Shown here piece after piece: positions 1 through 8,551 of a stretch of 32,090 nucleotides of DNA; positions within the stretch are counted from its first letter, which is position 1, and the number at the start of each line of letters is the position of its first letter. Source of the stretch: Candidatus Kuenenia stuttgartensis. GTDB taxonomy: Bacteria; Planctomycetota; Phycisphaerae; Sedimentisphaerales; CAMDDF01. The stretch is from positions 1-32,090 of the forward strand of contig CAMDDF010000010.1 in the NCBI GenBank assembly GCA_945890885.1. Reading direction: 5' to 3'. The translations under genes were made by a program, and so were the position numbers. Under the pieces are notes generated by a model, which saw only the letters and a program-made list of their open reading frames with translations, ran no database searches and was not told the DNA's origin.

Positions 1-495
1 CTCAAACTAAGCGTTCATTCCGGTTCTGATAAGTTCTCTATCTATGGTTCTATCAATAAAACGCTCAAAAAATTCAATGCCGGTGTCCATGTCAAGACAG
101 CAGGTACGACCTGGCTGGAAGAAGTTATCGGGCTGGCAATGGCTGGCGGCGAAGGACTGGTGATTGCAAAGCGTATATATCGTGATGCTATGGGACGATT
201 TGATGAGCTTTGTGGTCCATACGCAACGGTTATCGATATTGATGAGGCAAAGTTGCCGAGTCCTGATGCCGTGGATAAATGGAACAGTGATGACTACGCT
301 TCTGCATTGCGCCACGACCAAAGATGTATAAAATATAATCCTCATTTTCGCCAGCTTATTCACGTTGGCTATAAAGTCGCTGCGCAAATGGGAGATGAAT
401 ACCTCAATGCTCTGGTAAAATACGAGGATATAATTGCAGCCAATGTGCGGTATAATGTACTCGAGCGACACATTAAACCAATATTTTTGAGTTGA
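1..495 (+). CDS. tagaturonate epimerase-like (UxaE family), 3' end, truncated by window start
   Basis: Frame 1 is open from base 1: LKLSVHSGSDKFSIYGSINKTLKKFNAGVHVKTAGTTWLEEVIGLAMAGGEGL...KPIFLS*. The SVHSGSDKFSIY and VHVKTAGTTWLE motifs resemble UxaE-type tagaturonate/fructuronate epimerases as remembered. Confidence 0.65.
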   Translation, partial: LKLSVHSGSDKFSIYGSINKTLKKFNAGVHVKTAGTTWLEEVIGLAMAGGEGLVIAKRIYRDAMGRFDELCGPYATVIDIDEAKLPSPDAVDKWNSDDYASALRHDQRCIKYNPHFRQLIHVGYKVAAQMGDEYLNALVKYEDIIAANVRYNVLERHIKPIFLS

Positions 496-687
496 AGTCG
501 GATTCGAATAAGATTAAAAACTCTGGGCCAATACTGCGGTTGCTGTATAATACTGCCGGCGAAATAAATTTAAAATTGATCGTGTTCACATCCTGGCAAG
601 CTTTACGGTGTTATTTTATAGATCGCTGGGCTAAGTGTTGCTGAGCCTTTACGCTCATTTGCTTATTGCAAAATCCAATGCAGCAAA

Positions 688-1160
688 TTATTGCGATTGG
701 CCGCATTGCTCCGTAAAGCACCATCTAAAAAAAAATGCCGGGCTGACGTTGAATAGCTCGCAGAGAATACGTATATGGGCCTTACTCAATTCTCTTTGCC
801 CTTTGAGTACTCGCCAGCCAAGATGGCGATCTCCCATTAATTTTCCGAAGTCAGAGGTTTTCATCACATTTTCTTCGAGCAGGGACTAATAGCTTCAATT
901 GGCGTTACTTCACCGATATCTGTGGCAAAATGTTTTTGTTCATAGCTGTCTATCACAAGACTTAAACTTTCAAGATAATCCTGCTGATCTTTATTCAGGA
1001 TATTTTGTGATGCAAGCAGTGATGCCGCCTTGACCGCTCTGTTGTGGTCTTTTTTATTATGGATGGGGCGAAGCGGGCAAAGTTTGGCCTGAAGTCCAAG
1101 CCATGTTTCAGGTATTGCCGGAGCACCACCAAGCTTTTTCACTTCCCACACCTTCTTCAT
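688..1160 (-). pseudogene. HigA-like antitoxin, frameshifted
   Basis: N-terminal frame: CPLRPIHNKKDHNRAVKAASLLAS...YEQKHFATDIGEVTPIEAI. About 885 the homology moves to another frame: LLEENVMKTSDFGKLMGDRHLGWRVLKGQRELSKAHIRILCELFNVSPAFFF...*. Together these make an almost complete HigA-type protein with its HTH. Confidence 0.75.
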
Positions 1161-2161
1161 AAAAGCCTCCGATTTAAAATGCTAATCACTACTCGCTTGA
1201 TTGTTTCCATCTCTTCCGGATTACTTTCTGCAATAAAAAGGGTGACTGCCGCCAGCCCTTCATTGCTCAGTTTTGGATTCCCTTCGGCATCATAAAGAAG
1301 ATTATTCTGGTTAAGAAAATACAGAAAGATGGATGCTGCAATCCGTTTATTGCCATCGGTGAAGGAGTGATTTTTAACGATAAGATACAGTAGCATAGCC
1401 GCTTTTTCTTCGATGGACGGGTACATTTCCTGACCAGAAAAGCTTTGGTATATTTGACTGACTGAACTTATAAAACTGCCATCTTTTGGCCTGCCAAACA
1501 GATATGATACAAACTGTTTTTTCATGTGATCTATTATTTCGAAACATTCTTCAGCTGTAATGCGAACTGCCGGCTTTTGTGTTTTACCGCCTGCATCAAG
1601 TTTTTCATGGTCATAATCATCAAGTATGCCGAGTCCGCCGGAAAAGTCAGCCAAAAATGAAACGAGCGATGTTGCCTGCTCAAGAGACTCTACCTGATTC
1701 TTCAAACTACGCTCTATAATTCGCAAACTCGACTTTAGAAGCTCAATCTCTTCTGTTTTTTCTCTAAGCCGTCGTTCGTTGATTGTGAATCCTTTGCTCA
1801 AGTGCTCTTTAAGAATGCGATTTGCCCAAATCCTGAATTGTGTACCACGTTTGGAATTGACGCGATACCCGACGGATATAATCATATCAAGATTGTAATA
1901 AAGGACCTGCCTGGTTATTTGTCTTCCACCTTCTGTCTGAACATGTGCAAATTTTGCACATGTTCCAGATTCGGGCAATTCATCGGTTTCTAAGATGTTT
2001 TTAATGTGTTTAACGATTGATGTACGATCAGTTTCAAAGAGTTCAGCTAACTGGTACTGATTGAGCCAAAGCGAATCATTTTCCATGCGAACAGAAATTT
2101 CTGGAGCCCCGTTCTTCAGCTTGAAAATTACGACCTCACCTCTATTGTTGAGCTTACTCAT
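1157..2161 (-). CDS. RhuM-family / Fic-Doc fusion protein
   Basis: 334 aa. N-terminal RhuM-like region (LWLNQYQLAELFETDRTSIVKHIKNIL...NLDMIISVGYRVNSKRGTQFRIWAN) and C-terminal Fic/Doc motif HSFTDGNKRIAA. Start overlaps the hsdM remnant. Confidence 0.85.
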   Translation of the reverse strand: MSKLNNRGEVVIFKLKNGAPEISVRMENDSLWLNQYQLAELFETDRTSIVKHIKNILETDELPESGTCAKFAHVQTEGGRQITRQVLYYNLDMIISVGYRVNSKRGTQFRIWANRILKEHLSKGFTINERRLREKTEEIELLKSSLRIIERSLKNQVESLEQATSLVSFLADFSGGLGILDDYDHEKLDAGGKTQKPAVRITAEECFEIIDHMKKQFVSYLFGRPKDGSFISSVSQIYQSFSGQEMYPSIEEKAAMLLYLIVKNHSFTDGNKRIAASIFLYFLNQNNLLYDAEGNPKLSNEGLAAVTLFIAESNPEEMETIKRVVISILNRRLL

Positions 2162-2678
2162 ACAATCGCTCCGATTGTTTTGATAAGCGGACGGAGTGTG
2201 CAGTATTTGCCATCATTTCTGCCTGCGTTGCCCATATTCTGGATTTTGACTTTGTAGAGGTGCTTATCTCGTGCTTTTCGACACAGGAACGGAACCGTAG
2301 TTCATCTATACGGTTGATTACTTCCCGCATGTTATAGCCGCATTGAATCTTGTTTTTCAGTTTGCTGAATATCTCGCCAATTTTGTATTTGATGGTGTTG
2401 GCGCTGTCAGCGAAAGTTTTGTTTTTTTTCAAGTAGCCAAACAGCTTGCCGTCTGTACCTTTAGGGGTAGCCCATAAGTCCCAGCGGTACTCCAGACTAA
2501 TAATACCTGCGTAGATCTTACCAGCCAGCGGTGCCGCAGTTTTCTTGTCTTTTTCGAAATCATCCAGATATTTCAGAGAGAGAATCAATGATGTTTGTTC
2601 CACATAGCCCAACTCGCTTGAGCATCCTGTATCTTTGTGGAGGATGTTGTTTATATTCTTAAAGGTTTGCTCAAACAA
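2154..2678 (-). pseudogene. hsdM: type I restriction-modification HsdM N-terminal remnant (frameshifted, truncated)
   Basis: FEQTFKNINNILHKDTGCSSELGYVEQTSLILSLKYLDDFEKDKKTAAPLAGK...NTIKYKIGEIFSKLKNKIQCGYNMREVINRIDELRFRSCVEKHEI matches HsdM N-terminus. It continues in another frame as SHLYKVKIQNMGNAGRNDGKYCTLRPLIKTIGAIV* and then stops; the methylase core is absent. Confidence 0.8.
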
Positions 2679-3685
2679 GGTAATGTATCCTTTAATTTGT
2701 TTTCTGATCAGCTATTTCCCGATAATAGGCAAATTTCAGTAGATATTTAAATTATTCTAACCAAAAAAAGAACTAAAAGCAAACCCCTTATTTTGCCCCC
2801 TGAAATCAATATCACATTCATTGACCGTTTGCCTTGGACAGGGCTAACCAGCGGAAAGCCGGTATTGTTCTCAATTTTCAGGCTGAATATTGAAAGTTAT
2901 CTATTGTCTATTTAAGTGTAATCTTGTCTTGTTGTTCCAAATTTAGCTTATGGTCTCTTGGGTATATAATGAGCCCCAAGCAAAATGGGTGTGTGGGTCT
3001 GGCAAAATTTCCGGCAGAAGAGGCCTTTGGGAGCAGAAGCAAATGAGCGGTATTTTAATATCGTCTTTATTGATGTAGGAATGTTATGCCCCTGATATTG
3101 TATGGCCTCATTAAATCTTTCGCATTGTTTAGAGTTTGACGATTTTTTCTCAGGTTGTTCATCTATGCAAATGTGAAATCACCGAACGACTTGAACTTTT
3201 CTATTATTTATTTCAATACCATAATATTTAAATAGTTGCGCATCTTAGTAGATGCTGAAGGCCAGAAGAATCAAACATTAAAGACGACCAGATTTTTTCA
3301 GACAAGCCACCTTGCCAAACAAGCTTAGTCGAAAAACATCCAATTGCCTTTACAGTTTTGATTCTTACTGACTTTTGAAATTGGCCTTTTCCGGGCTGGA
3401 ACTCACTAATTCCGCCTTAAGGTCATAATCCACGCAGGATTTTCTTAGCTGTTGCTGGCTCTGCAGCAACTGTATGAATTCTTACATTTTAGTACCGCTC
3501 TAATTGCTCTTAACCTCGCAATCACACCGCTTCCTATCCTCTGTCAATCACTGCCGCCGACGGCATTTGCTGCTGATGCTGATTATAAAACAATCGGCCA
3601 TCTCGAAGGTCTGCTCACAAAATCGCTTCGCCTAAGGCGTCGCTTTTAGCGCCTACGCATGGCCTTGTATATTCTGCATCAGCCA

Positions 3686-3741
3686 AAAGTTTATAAACTA
3701 CTATCATCTTGTACGATCGTACTGATTGGTATTAACCAATC
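3686..3741 (+). promoter_or_regulatory. promoter/operator region of the Ubl operon: AAAGTTTATAAAC box, 12-bp palindrome GTACGATCGTAC, inverted repeat GATTGGT-ATTA-ACCAATC
   Basis: Read directly: AT box 3686-3698, palindrome 3711-3722, inverted repeat 3724-3741, then AGGAGG SD about 3745 and ATG at 3763. Confidence 0.5.
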
Positions 3742-3762
3742 GATAGGAGGAATAAGCGGAAC

Positions 3763-4041
3763 ATGTCAAAACCAGAAATAACGTTTAAGGCGGGAGCCGT
3801 CAGAGCGTCAGTATTCAGAAACACTGTAATCAAAGCCGGCCAGTCAATACCACTTCCCAAGGTTGTGATTGAAGTTCGGTACAAAGACAAGACCGGCCAA
3901 TGGCAAGGTACCAACAGCATGAGCGTCAATGACCTTCCTAAGGCCATATTAGCCCTGCAGAAGGCATTTGAGTACCTTATGGAACATAAGGCAGATGCAC
4001 CTCAATCAGAGGATACACTGCCAGCAGATGACCAGTATTGA
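3763..4041 (+). CDS. conserved hypothetical (small plasmid-type protein; FKAGAVRASVFRN...YKDKTGQWQGTNSMSVNDLPKAILALQKAFEYL)
   Basis: 92-aa ORF with strong SD (AGGAGG). Confidence 0.75.
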   Translation: MSKPEITFKAGAVRASVFRNTVIKAGQSIPLPKVVIEVRYKDKTGQWQGTNSMSVNDLPKAILALQKAFEYLMEHKADAPQSEDTLPADDQY

Positions 4042-4076
4042 CAGATTGGGAATGATTTCTTAACAACTTTTAAATT

Positions 4077-4122
4077 TGGTGACACGATAGGATGGTCTTA
4101 CCGTGTCATCATTTTATTTTTA
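4077..4122 (+). terminator. terminator-like hairpin
   Basis: TGGTGACACG / CGTGTCATCA stem (10 bp, one G-U) followed by TTTTATTTTTAT. Confidence 0.5.
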
Positions 4123-4140
4123 TAGAAAGAGAGGTGTTTT

Positions 4141-4995
4141 ATGGCATGGCGACCAAACGATCAATTTATCAGTGGTGAGTTAGATAACTCAGAACACGGC
4201 AGGATTATCGGCTGGATGAAATTTGCCGGGATGAAGGAAGAAGTTGCTTTTGATTTGGAAGGAGACTTTCACAGGGATATCAGAGGCGCTAAAATCCGAC
4301 TCAAAGGTGACGGTCAATCACAGGATCAGGCAAAAGCTGCAAAGTATATGGAGGGATTTTGTATTCTGCAGACAGGTGTGGCTGGCGATATTACCGCAGG
4401 ACTGCCGCCCCATGATTACGGGCTGCCAGGTGAAGGCTATGTCGAATGGTTTTCTGATGATAATGGCAGAGTTGTGCTAGAATTTAGCTCAGATCAGATT
4501 GAGATTTTAACACCGCCGATACCATTCTGTGAATCAGACCCTATCGACAGAAACAAGCAGGCACAGAATATGGCAAAGTTTCTGTGTGGTCTTGCATCAG
4601 ATTTGGGTCTTCCGCAAAGCAATGTTATTGCAGTTGGAAATACCGCTGCTGTTGAAAAAGCAAAGATAGTCTTAGCCAACGATAAAATCCGCGGCATGAA
4701 ACTACTGACGAAGGAAATCCGTGAACAACTACCCCCCTTATACAGTCAGGATGGCAAAGGCGGCAAGGCAATCGCTTATGTAAAGTTTTTCATTGGTTCG
4801 TGGACCTGGCATGCAACGGAATTTGATGGCGAAGATACATTTTTCGGTCTGGTTGAGGGCTTTGAGAAAGAACTGGGATATTTCAGTCTTTCCGAGATGG
4901 AAAACACCAAAGGCCCAATGGGGTTGCCGATAGAGCGAGATTTGCATTTTAAGCCGAAGATGCTTGAAGAAATTGCTCCAGAGATGTTCGGGTAA
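4141..4995 (+). CDS. DUF2958-domain protein with additional N-terminal domain
   Basis: C-terminus [21 protein letters not shown]...[38 protein letters not shown]...[10 protein letters not shown] is typical DUF2958; SD GAGAGGTG. Confidence 0.8.
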   Translation: MAWRPNDQFISGELDNSEHGRIIGWMKFAGMKEEVAFDLEGDFHRDIRGAKIRLKGDGQSQDQAKAAKYMEGFCILQTGVAGDITAGLPPHDYGLPGEGYVEWFSDDNGRVVLEFSSDQIEILTPPIPFCESDPIDRNKQAQNMAKFLCGLASDLGLPQSNVIAVGNTAAVEKAKIVLANDKIRGMKLLTKEIREQLPPLYSQDGKGGKAIAYVKFFIGSWTWHATEFDGEDTFFGLVEGFEKELGYFSLSEMENTKGPMGLPIERDLHFKPKMLEEIAPEMFG

Positions 4996-5294
4996 TGGAT
5001 CGCAATGAAAATACTGAAAGGATAAATATGAGAAAAACAATTACTATTAAGGAACAGTGTTCAGATTCACTGCCTGTCGAGATAAAAGTAAATATCTTGT
5101 CTGAAGGTGGTAAAGTCTGGATTCAACCTGATGGCTTCGGTGAAAAATGCGCCGATGATGGCGAAGGCTTTCCTGTTGGTATCGAGATTTGGCAAGGCAG
5201 ACTTCGTTTGATTGTATTTAACGATATCAACGTGGAAGACCCGATAATCCTCAACCTTGAAAATGCCAGAGAATCCAGCCGCATCAATGCCTGA
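4995..5294 (+). CDS. hypothetical protein
   Basis: 99-aa ORF; internal ATG at 5028 preceded by an AAAGGA-like SD is a plausible alternative start. Co-directional within the operon. Confidence 0.6.
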   Translation: MDRNENTERINMRKTITIKEQCSDSLPVEIKVNILSEGGKVWIQPDGFGEKCADDGEGFPVGIEIWQGRLRLIVFNDINVEDPIILNLENARESSRINA

Positions 5295-5420
5295 TTGGAA
5301 TTGCTCCGATTCACACAGTAACATTTAGTATTACCGCTCCAAATTTTTATCAAACCAATTTACGAAAGGAATCCAGATGAAAACAAATTGCGGAGAATGT
5401 GCGCGCAGTCCTCCCCAAAA

Positions 5421-5448
5421 AGTTAGAAGTTAGAAGTACGAAGTTAGA
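5421..5448. repeat. heptanucleotide tandem repeat, 4 units (AGTTAGA consensus)
   Basis: agttaga agttaga agtacga agttaga. Confidence 0.85.
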
Positions 5449-5488
5449 ATAAAAAAACAACAAATCAAAAATTGAAAGGAAAATTACA

Positions 5489-5731
5489 ATGAGAATTTTA
5501 TTCATTAACAACAATGGTTCCGGCTATGCTGATTATGTCAATATTGCTGAGAATACAACTATCAATCAGTTTTTTGCTATCAAGATGCAGAATCAGCAGG
5601 AAAGTGATTATCTGATCCGTGTCAATCGCCAGCCCGTTCCCAAAGACTATTGTCTTCAGGAAGGCGACCGCGTTACGATAACTCCAACGAAAATTGATGG
5701 TGCGAAAAGAAGTGAGAAGTTAGAAGTGTGA
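5489..5731 (+). CDS. ubiquitin-like beta-grasp protein (Ubl)
   Basis: 80 aa: MRILFINNNGSGYADYVNIAENTTINQFFAIKM...DYLIRVNRQPVPKDYCLQEGDRVTITPTKIDGA...; MoaD/ThiS/Ubl-like spacing and context next to E2/JAB/E1 genes. SD AAAGGA. Confidence 0.7.
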   Translation: MRILFINNNGSGYADYVNIAENTTINQFFAIKMQNQQESDYLIRVNRQPVPKDYCLQEGDRVTITPTKIDGAKRSEKLEV

Positions 5732-5752
5732 AGTGAAAAGTGAAAAGTAAAA
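5711..5752. repeat. heptanucleotide tandem repeat, 6 units
   Basis: agtgaga agttaga agtgtga agtgaaa agtgaaa agtaaaa; overlaps the 3' end of the Ubl gene. Confidence 0.85.
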
Positions 5753-5760
5753 ACTTTTAC

Positions 5761-5801
5761 GGCATCTGCTTATGTTTGATTATAGGCAGGTGCCATTTTT
5801 T
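5761..5801 (+). terminator. intrinsic-terminator-like hairpin between Ubl and E2/RING genes
   Basis: GGCATCTGC / GCAGGTGCC (9 bp, one G-U) followed by aTTTTTT. Confidence 0.65.
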
Positions 5802-5818
5802 ATGCATAGGAGAATTTT

Positions 5819-6838
5819 ATGGAAAATCAAAAAAAACTTATACAGCTGTCAAACATGCTGCTGGACAGTTTATTCGAGCTTAAAAAGGCAAGATTGCGGC
5901 AGATCCAGGATGTTATGGAGGGGTTTGGCACCAGGTGCTCTGATACTACGAAAAACTCCCATCTTTTTTATACAGCAGTTGAAAGAAATTGGCTAAGCAG
6001 TGCAGAGCAGGTCATATCGAGGGTAAGCAGGAACCTCACGGATTTTTCATGTTACCTGCAGAGATTCAAAGAGCTTGTCAATGCTGATGAAACAGTGCTG
6101 CCAAAACTTTCTGATATTTATGCAGAGCTTATCCAGATCGAGCGGGAGTTCGGCGAGATAAAATTCGATTCAAACGAAAAAGCCATCTCTGTAATAACTG
6201 AGCCGATCACTCTAAATGATATCCCGCTGGGACCATTTGAAGTAAAACTGTCTATTGATCAGATAAGCAGGCTCTATAATGATACCCCTTACTCGATAAT
6301 TGCATTAGAACCTAATCCGGCAGGATCAAATGAGGAGGTTACTCATCCGCATGTAAGCTCAGAAAGGCTCTGTGAAGGTGATGGCCATGTTGCTATTCGC
6401 AGCGCTATAGAGCAGGGCAGATTCTGCGACTTTTTCACAATGGCGGTAACTATCCTTCAGACCTACAACCCCGGTAGTCCATACATTTCATTGGATGAAT
6501 GGCAAGGAACATCCTGTTATGACTGCGGCTGCACGGTATCTAATGATGACTGCTACTACTGCGAATATTGCGACAGGGATTACTGCAGCAGTTGCAGCAG
6601 CTATTGCCAGAGGTGCGATACAACGGTTTGCCTGGGGTGTTCTTATGAGTGTCCCTCATGTGATGAGCTGGTCTGTCATAACTGTACCGAAAAATGCAAG
6701 GAATGTGATGGAACGTTCTGCAAGAATTGCTTAGATGAAGAAAGATTATGTCAAAACTGCCAGGAGCAGAGAAAGGAAAGCGAAAATGAAGAACAGGAAC
6801 AGCTCTCAGAAGAATCAAAAGCCGATGCTGAGGTTTAG
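5819..6838 (+). CDS. E2-like domain fused to Cys-rich RING/treble-clef-like C-terminus
   Basis: 339 aa. E2-like core: LGPFEVKL...YSIIALEPNPA...VTHPHVSSERLCEGDGHVAIRSAIEQGRFCDFFTMAVTILQTYNPGSPYISLDEW (HPxx...C). C-terminal run of CxxC knuckles: CYDCGC...CYYCEYCDRDYCSSCSSYCQRCDTTVCLGCSYECPSCDELVCHNCTEKCKECDGTFCKNC. Confidence 0.75.
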   Translation: MENQKKLIQLSNMLLDSLFELKKARLRQIQDVMEGFGTRCSDTTKNSHLFYTAVERNWLSSAEQVISRVSRNLTDFSCYLQRFKELVNADETVLPKLSDIYAELIQIEREFGEIKFDSNEKAISVITEPITLNDIPLGPFEVKLSIDQISRLYNDTPYSIIALEPNPAGSNEEVTHPHVSSERLCEGDGHVAIRSAIEQGRFCDFFTMAVTILQTYNPGSPYISLDEWQGTSCYDCGCTVSNDDCYYCEYCDRDYCSSCSSYCQRCDTTVCLGCSYECPSCDELVCHNCTEKCKECDGTFCKNCLDEERLCQNCQEQRKESENEEQEQLSEESKADAEV

Positions 6839-7544
6839 TCCGACAGCGTGGGCGAAACTACTATTTATGCGTGATGTAACAGATAATGAAGTCGGCGGTT
6901 TCGGGATAACACAGGCAAATGATCTACTGTTTGTTACAGATTTTGCCCTGGTAAAGCAGAGGGTAACTTGTGTTTCAGTATCATTTGAAGATGAGTCTGT
7001 GGCAGACTTTTTTGAGGATCAGGTTGAAGCCGGCAGGAAACCGGAGCAGTTTGCCCGTATCTGGCTGCATACACATCCGGGAGATTCCCCTGAGCCGAGT
7101 ATGACCGATGGGGCAACTTTTGCCAGGGTATTTGGAACCTGCGACTGGTCCGTAATGTGCATTGTGGCGCAGGATAGTGGAACCTTTGCGATGCTGAGAT
7201 TCAATGTCGGACCAGGCGGTGAGGTAAAGATACCTGTTTATGTTGATTACAGCTATGAATTTGATGCCGCCAATTTTGAACAATGGACACAGCAGTATCA
7301 GGCGAATGTGATTGTGGATGAGATTTTCAAGCAGGTAAGTAAGCCTGGACATGCAGTTTCGCATAAACAACCATCTGCCGATCTATTTGGTGAGAAACAG
7401 TCAGCCGGCATTCCACAGTTTATAAGTGAGGATTTACTTTCAGAGATTGACAGGATGGAGCCTTTTGAGCGGGAAGTGTTTATGGAAGAACTGGCTATAA
7501 GAAGCGAATTCTGGGATGAAGAAAGTGAGGTGTCATATGGATAA
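6825..7544 (+). CDS. JAB/JAMM (Mov34/MPN) metallopeptidase; ORF track start 6735, likely start ATG 6825
   Basis: JAMM motif with E in NEVGGFG and HTHPGDSPEPSMTD. Start 6825 (MLRFSPTAWAKLLF) leaves a short overlap with the upstream gene. Confidence 0.85.
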   Translation: MLRFSPTAWAKLLFMRDVTDNEVGGFGITQANDLLFVTDFALVKQRVTCVSVSFEDESVADFFEDQVEAGRKPEQFARIWLHTHPGDSPEPSMTDGATFARVFGTCDWSVMCIVAQDSGTFAMLRFNVGPGGEVKIPVYVDYSYEFDAANFEQWTQQYQANVIVDEIFKQVSKPGHAVSHKQPSADLFGEKQSAGIPQFISEDLLSEIDRMEPFEREVFMEELAIRSEFWDEESEVSYG

Positions 7545-8190
7545 CAGGTTCTCAAGACAGGCAGATATTGTGCCAAGAGAGCGAATACTTGACTGTAAAG
7601 CTACAGTTATTGGTGTTGGCGCTATTGGAAGACAGGTTGCAATACAGCTGGCAGCTGTAGGAGTACCCCAAATCCGGATTATTGATTTTGACCATGTGGA
7701 AATCTCCAATTTGGCATCGCAGGGATATCTCCAGAAAGATTTAGGCAGTCCCAAAGTCGATGCAACTGCTGATTTTTTAAGGCAGATAAACAATGACCTC
7801 AGCGTTGAGATAGTATTTGAACGTTTTAAACGCTCAACACTTTCCGGTACCTGCGTTTTCTGCTGCGTTGATAAAATTGAGACACGCAGGCACATATGGG
7901 ATGCCGTAAAAGACAAGGTAAACTTCTTTGTTGATGGGCGAATGTCTGCTGAAGTTTTGCGTGTAATAACCGCCTGTGATGAAAAAAGCAGACAGTACTA
8001 TCCGCAGACACTCTTTGCCGCCCAGCAGGCCCATACAGGTCCCTGTACAGCTAAAACTACGATTTACTGCGCCAATATAGCGGCAGGTTTTATGCTGGCC
8101 CAGTTTACCAAGTATCTTCGGATGCTGCCGGTTGATCCTGATATCCAGATCAATCTTTTGGCCTGGGAGTTAAATGTCGGCAGTTGTTAA
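7537..8190 (+). CDS. ThiF/MoeB/E1-like adenylyltransferase
   Basis: Rossmann motif VIGVGAIGRQ, DFDHVEISNLASQGY, C-terminal GPCTAKTTIYCANIAAGFMLAQF. ATG at 7537 overlaps the JAB stop. Confidence 0.85.
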   Translation: MDNRFSRQADIVPRERILDCKATVIGVGAIGRQVAIQLAAVGVPQIRIIDFDHVEISNLASQGYLQKDLGSPKVDATADFLRQINNDLSVEIVFERFKRSTLSGTCVFCCVDKIETRRHIWDAVKDKVNFFVDGRMSAEVLRVITACDEKSRQYYPQTLFAAQQAHTGPCTAKTTIYCANIAAGFMLAQFTKYLRMLPVDPDIQINLLAWELNVGSC

Positions 8191-8261
8191 AATTAACCAG
8201 AGCTTAGCGATGGTAATGTTTGGCTGTCGCTAAGCCAATTTTTACTAAATGAGGTGTAACC

Positions 8262-8534
8262 ATGTCAAAACAGAAAACCAATGATAATCGAATAACAACA
8301 ATTGGACAGCTTAAAGAGCTGGCAAAGGATGAAAGTGGCCTGGATTGTTTCATCATGCTAAATGGAGGCCTGAGAAGCTCTAAATATATCAGGTATTACC
8401 CTGATGATAACAGCTTTTTTGTGCTGAATCTCATTGATGACAGCCAGCAGGAACTAACTGAAAGCCAGATTCTTGACGGTGCTTATTCCAATATCGGCCA
8501 GGCAATGAAAAAGGGAAGTTTAATAATGGATTAA
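8262..8534 (+). CDS. hypothetical protein
   Basis: 90-aa ORF with GAGGTG SD, same operon. Confidence 0.65.
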   Translation: MSKQKTNDNRITTIGQLKELAKDESGLDCFIMLNGGLRSSKYIRYYPDDNSFFVLNLIDDSQQELTESQILDGAYSNIGQAMKKGSLIMD

Positions 8535-8551
8535 ATTTATGAGGTGAAAAA

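Noticed and set aside
7-471. 154-aa minus-strand ORF at the left edge
   Set aside because: Antisense to the UxaE-like frame, which is open from base 1 and has recognisable motifs.
3452-3649. 65-aa ORF in the 2.7-3.7 kb gap
   Set aside because: No SD, low-complexity hydrophobic content, unlikely start; contains small hairpins. The gap is best treated as non-coding or degenerate.
3621-3660. CGCCTAAGGCG...TAGCGCC inverted repeats resembling part of an integron attC site
   Set aside because: Too short and lacking recognisable core sites; no integrase in the window.
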